From an uncultured Eubacteriales bacterium (GTDB lineage: Bacteria > Bacillota > Clostridia > Oscillospirales > Oscillospiraceae): DNA of 15,487 nt. The stretch's first letter is position 1; the number at the start of each line of letters is the position of its first letter. The notes under the pieces were generated by a model. The model did no database searches, was not told the origin of the DNA, and saw only the letters and a program-made list of their open reading frames with translations. Shown one piece after another: positions 13,701-15,487 of this stretch. The translations under genes were made by a program, and so were the position numbers. Location of the stretch: assembly GCA_902475455.1 (NCBI GenBank), contig CABRZO010000038.1, forward strand, positions 1-15,487, written 5' to 3'.

Positions 13701-15036
13701 GACCAAGACTGACGGAGCCTTCAGTGTTACCGCCCAGGATCAAGCACAGTTCATCTACTATGTGAAGATCACCGACAAGGCGGGCAACAGCACCTGCTTC
13801 GGCTCCGACGGCGCTACCTTTGACCTGACCGCCCCCGCCATTACCGGCGTTGACAACGGCAGCACCTACTACACCACCCAGAATGTCACTGTGTCCGATG
13901 CCAACCTGTCTGATGTGACCCTCAACGGTGTGACCGATGATGAAACCTTGACCCTCGCCGGCAATGTGGCTCAGACCTACACCATTGTGGCCACCGACAA
14001 GGCAGACAACAAGACGGAATACACCGTGACCATGAAGCCCATTGGAAGCCTTGATGACGCCATTGAGGGCATCACAACCGACAATGTGACTTCCCAGGAC
14101 AAAGCAGAGATTGAAGCGGTAAAATCTGCTGTGGAGTCGGTGGATCAGACGACAGCCACCGATGAAGAAAAGGCAGAACTCAACAAAATACTGGATTATT
14201 GTGAATCTCTGCTCACGAAACTGGAGGAATCCACCCAGGCCGGGGATACCGAAAACATTGATAAGGTGGAGAACATCACTTCGGATAATGTAAGTCTGGA
14301 GGATAAGGACGATCTGACCTCCGCCAAGGACGATCTGGAAAATGCGCTTGAACACTTCGGAGATAACTACACCGAAGAGGAAAAAGCAGCATTGGAAGAG
14401 AAACTGGAACAGATCAATAACGCCCTGGAAAGCATTGAAAAAGTAGAGGCGGTGAAGGATGCGATTGCCGCACTGCCTGACACGGTAGAACCGGACGATA
14501 CTGCAACGGAAGCGTTGATCAATGCGGCCAAAGAGCAGTACGATGCGCTGACTGAGCATGAGAAGTCGTTGATTCCGGAAGAGATGAAAGAGAAGCTGGA
14601 AAGCCTGCTTGGCGAGGTGCTGGACTATCGAATTATCGGTGGCAGCGGCGAACAGTGGACGGTGGGAGACGACGGTTCCATCACCATGATAGCCAACGGT
14701 CCCGTTGAGAAATTCGTAGGGATTGAAGTGGACGGAACAGCCGTTGATGCGGCAAACTATACGGTGAAATCCGGAAGCACCATCATCACCTTAAAGCCGG
14801 ATTATTTGAGTACATTGTCAGTTGGGAAGCATACACTGACCGTGATTTATACGGATGGCGAGGCATCCGGTGAGTTTGAGATCTTAAAGAAGACGGAAAC
14901 CACCACACCGGAAACTACTACACCCAAAACCGGCGACAACAGCAATGTGGGCCTTTGGATTACACTTCTGTTCGTGGCAGCTTGCGGCCTGACCGGAACC
15001 ACGGTTTACAGCCGCAGAAAGAAACACAGCAAATAA
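10789..15036 (+). CDS. secreted, sortase-anchored multidomain surface protein with N-terminal ubiquitin domain
   Basis: This 1415-residue protein is built for export and attachment to the cell wall. Residues 1-30 are a signal peptide ending in TTAFA. A ubiquitin domain follows at 31-102. Residues of about 135-400 are a glycine-rich right-handed beta-helix of repeats such as ITINGGKIIATGG, resembling carbohydrate-binding beta-helix surface proteins. A Listeria-Bacteroides (InlB B-type) module lies near 500-550 (TFSGWLPALAEVTEPVTYTAQF). Several Ig-like modules follow at about 640-1085 with TAP linkers. Residues of about 1085-1280 are a charged helical, stalk-like region. A small beta domain occupies about 1280-1365. 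The end is TPKTGD (1378-1383), an LPxTG-like sortase signal with T in place of L, then a hydrophobic helix and RRKKHSK. GC content is clearly lower than in the nitrogenase-like cluster. The role is unknown; adhesion or host interaction is inferred from the architecture. Confidence 0.9.
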   Translation: MTRHKTPRRLLAILLTLMLVVGTLSTTAFAMQIYVKVDMTGKHITLAVEPTDRIEDVKAKIQAEKGIPVEQQILIFAGKKLEDGNTLQDYSIQKDSTLHLVLNAVTYLDETGTQQTLIEDYTAINGENAPTEWTTGWYVADGDVTIDSRVTVNGDVKLILKNGTNLTVNGGIGVSAGNSFTVYAQSAAEDTMGTLIANGNRYNAGIGGGDGTNTGIGGAAGNITINGGKIIATGGDELAAGIGGSKNGCDNIIINGGVVEATGSMEAPGIGGSAFYGNVIINGGSVTATGGSYGPGLGGGRIEVTINDGRVIANGGIIGEGISGAGSLTIAGGSVTATGDITNGIDIKNITINGGIVNAIAGSDSSAGIGSNSITTTTTCIAGGTVYTTKIYGTFYTGEHGDAVIFASSIADQTSKDEWSGLIFEGSEGKIYGESYTIDEALTIPAGNMLIVENGKSLINNSDLTNNGTIQIDMGGTYSGAQPDGNKPTYQIGWDIDGDGIADETEYLPYGELPSHEDVSKDADEQYTYTFSGWLPALAEVTEPVTYTAQFSSSVRNYTVKLPEDPVGYSVSTDNSTSVGYNSTFTFAVELEQGYYKASDFAVKANGQVLTPDEDGNYTVRVLGDVQITIEGVARETALDVPTVDTNGYNSEWTASNVILTPSATADSGIAYYEYSKDNGANWVKLTGDSLTISESDFETDYIFRAVSNAGSVSAASEPVTVRIDKVAPGVVLSGNTTDYCQEDTLEIIPIIGLSGISKVEIKNADGTWTVLTPSDDNPNVYFYPITENGTYTFRSTSGTGVVSREKSITYTNIDAVKPVVSIRSGGYESGSWTNQNVTLSVTNTADNLGTTTFQYKVGDGNWQPYTGDITVSEETEGAVYTFKAISASGVESDEASITVKVDKTAPDGDILFEENSVKQFINQITFGLFFNRNIDVEITATDAWGQVDTIEFYQSHKVLTEAEMQAITQWTKTDGAFSVTAQDQAQFIYYVKITDKAGNSTCFGSDGATFDLTAPAITGVDNGSTYYTTQNVTVSDANLSDVTLNGVTDDETLTLAGNVAQTYTIVATDKADNKTEYTVTMKPIGSLDDAIEGITTDNVTSQDKAEIEAVKSAVESVDQTTATDEEKAELNKILDYCESLLTKLEESTQAGDTENIDKVENITSDNVSLEDKDDLTSAKDDLENALEHFGDNYTEEEKAALEEKLEQINNALESIEKVEAVKDAIAALPDTVEPDDTATEALINAAKEQYDALTEHEKSLIPEEMKEKLESLLGEVLDYRIIGGSGEQWTVGDDGSITMIANGPVEKFVGIEVDGTAVDAANYTVKSGSTIITLKPDYLSTLSVGKHTLTVIYTDGEASGEFEILKKTETTTPETTTPKTGDNSNVGLWITLLFVAACGLTGTTVYSRRKKHSK
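10879..11094 (+). other. ubiquitin domain (residues 31-102 of the surface protein)
   Basis: The domain starts MQIYVKVDMTGKHITL and ends IQKDSTLHLVL. By hand alignment about 52 of 72 positions equal human ubiquitin, with one extra residue in the first beta-turn (VDM against TL). Counterparts of Lys6, 11, 27, 29, 48 and 63 are present; Lys33 is Glu, and the neighbouring Glu34 is Lys. Ile44, His68 and Val70 of the hydrophobic patch are kept, and Leu8 is Met. The C-terminal RLRGG is replaced by NAVTY, so the domain cannot be activated or conjugated like ubiquitin. The predicted signal peptidase site (TAFA/M) would expose the ubiquitin Met1 as the mature N-terminus. Confidence 0.93.
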
Positions 15037-15043
15037 TTTGCAA

Positions 15044-15084
15044 CAACAAATGCACCCCCTTCTTTTTAGGGGGTGCATTGTTGT
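15044..15084 (+). terminator. terminator of the surface protein gene
   Basis: An 11-bp perfect stem (15050-15060 with 15068-15078) has a TCTTTTT loop and is extended outward by ACAA/TTGT-type pairs with one bulge. TTGTTT follows. It lies 14 nt after the stop codon. Confidence 0.75.
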
Positions 15085-15210
15085 TTATGCAAGGTAGTTG
15101 TAATCAAATTATATGTGCGGCCTTTTGTTTTATCAGCATACTGATTGAATTTATATCATAGTAAATGTCCGATAAACGCTTACATCAGGCTTTTCTCCAA
15201 ATGACGGAAA

Positions 15211-15243
15211 GTCAAAACCACCGGCTTAGCCGGTGGTTTTGAC
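15211..15243. terminator. perfect 15-bp bidirectional terminator
   Basis: Arms 15211-15225 and 15229-15243 are perfectly complementary around a TTA loop, with an AAAACC/GGTTTT end on each side. It abuts the stop codon of the minus-strand ABC exporter gene (15244-15246) and lies downstream of the plus-strand surface gene, so it can serve both. Hairpins with this ACCACCGGC core are, to my knowledge, common in Clostridial genomes. Confidence 0.75.
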
Positions 15244-15487
15244 TTAGGACAGCTCAAACATGCCGTGATACAGCTGATAATATACCCCCTGCTGGTCCAG
15301 CAGGTCCTCGTGGTCGCCCCGCTCCACAATCTGGCCCTGTTCCAGCACCATGATGGCGGCGGCGTTGCGGACGGTGGACAGCCGGTGGGCGATGACGAAC
15401 ACCGTCCGGCCTTCCATCAGCTGGTCCATGCCCTTTTCAATCAGGGCTTCCGTCCGGGTGTCGATGGAGGAGGTGGCCTCGTCCAGA
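15244..15487 (-). CDS. ABC exporter ATP-binding/permease protein, C-terminal part (partial)
   Basis: About 80 residues of the C-terminal end are visible; the gene continues beyond the right edge. The frame reads LDEATSSIDTRTE (Walker B end and D-loop), then VFVIAHRLSTVRNA (H-loop histidine) and the usual LEQGQIVERGDHEDLL tail. This identifies an ATPase domain of the type fused to a transmembrane domain in multidrug and lipid exporters (MsbA/LmrA/BmrA type, ABCB-like). The substrate cannot be told from this fragment. The stop TAA (15244-15246) sits directly against the 15-bp hairpin terminator. Confidence 0.88.
   Translation of the reverse strand, partial: LDEATSSIDTRTEALIEKGMDQLMEGRTVFVIAHRLSTVRNAAAIMVLEQGQIVERGDHEDLLDQQGVYYQLYHGMFELS

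Noticed and set aside
15211..15243. Perfect palindrome as a MITE or insertion-sequence end
   Set aside because: It has no target-site duplication or second end, and its position against a stop codon between converging genes fits a bidirectional terminator.
1..15487. CRISPR array, tRNA, rRNA or transposase
   Set aside because: No spaced direct repeats, tRNA cloverleaf, rRNA segment or transposase/integrase motif was recognised anywhere in the window.

Overview
The window looks like a piece of chromosome from a high-GC anaerobic Firmicute, most likely a gut Oscillospiraceae/Clostridia relative. The grounds are strong AGGAGG ribosome-binding sites, a lipobox lipoprotein, a sortase-type surface anchor, [FeFe]-hydrogenase maturases and typical Clostridial hairpin terminators. 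The genus is inference; nothing here fixes it.

Layout. Positions 1-160 hold the possible tail of a preceding gene and a long hairpin. A promoter at 253-280 then opens a roughly 300-nt structured leader. It ends in a perfect 12-bp terminator hairpin that touches the first start codon, and an upstream sequence could compete with that hairpin, so it looks like an attenuator or riboswitch. From 588 to 8673 runs a tightly packed plus-strand cluster of nine genes: a NifH-like reductase (frameshifted), two nitrogenase component-1-like subunits, a NitT/TauT-type ABC importer (permease, ATPase, lipoprotein), a TM1266-family small protein, HydE and HydF. Most junctions overlap or are under 30 nt, so one transcript is likely. 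The component-1 pair carries cysteines for an iron-sulfur cluster but no recognisable FeMo-cofactor histidine. It is therefore probably not a nitrogen-fixing enzyme but a nitrogenase-like reductase for an imported small molecule. HydG and a hydrogenase structural gene are absent from the window.

From 8714 to 10458 a minus-strand pair encodes a von Willebrand A (TerY-like) protein and a macrodomain protein with a helical C-terminal domain. A long hairpin between them contains the VWA gene's ribosome-binding site. Divergent promoters lie between the macrodomain gene and the next gene.

From 10789 to 15036 is a 1415-residue, lower-GC, secreted and wall-anchored surface protein. Immediately after its signal peptide comes a full ubiquitin domain, about 52 of 72 positions identical to human ubiquitin by hand alignment. 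It keeps Lys48, Lys63 and most of the Ile44 patch but lacks the Gly-Gly tail. This is the most striking observation in the window. The rest of the protein is beta-helix repeats, Ig-like modules, a helical stalk and a sortase motif. The window ends, after two terminators, in the C-terminal part of a minus-strand ABC exporter ATPase.
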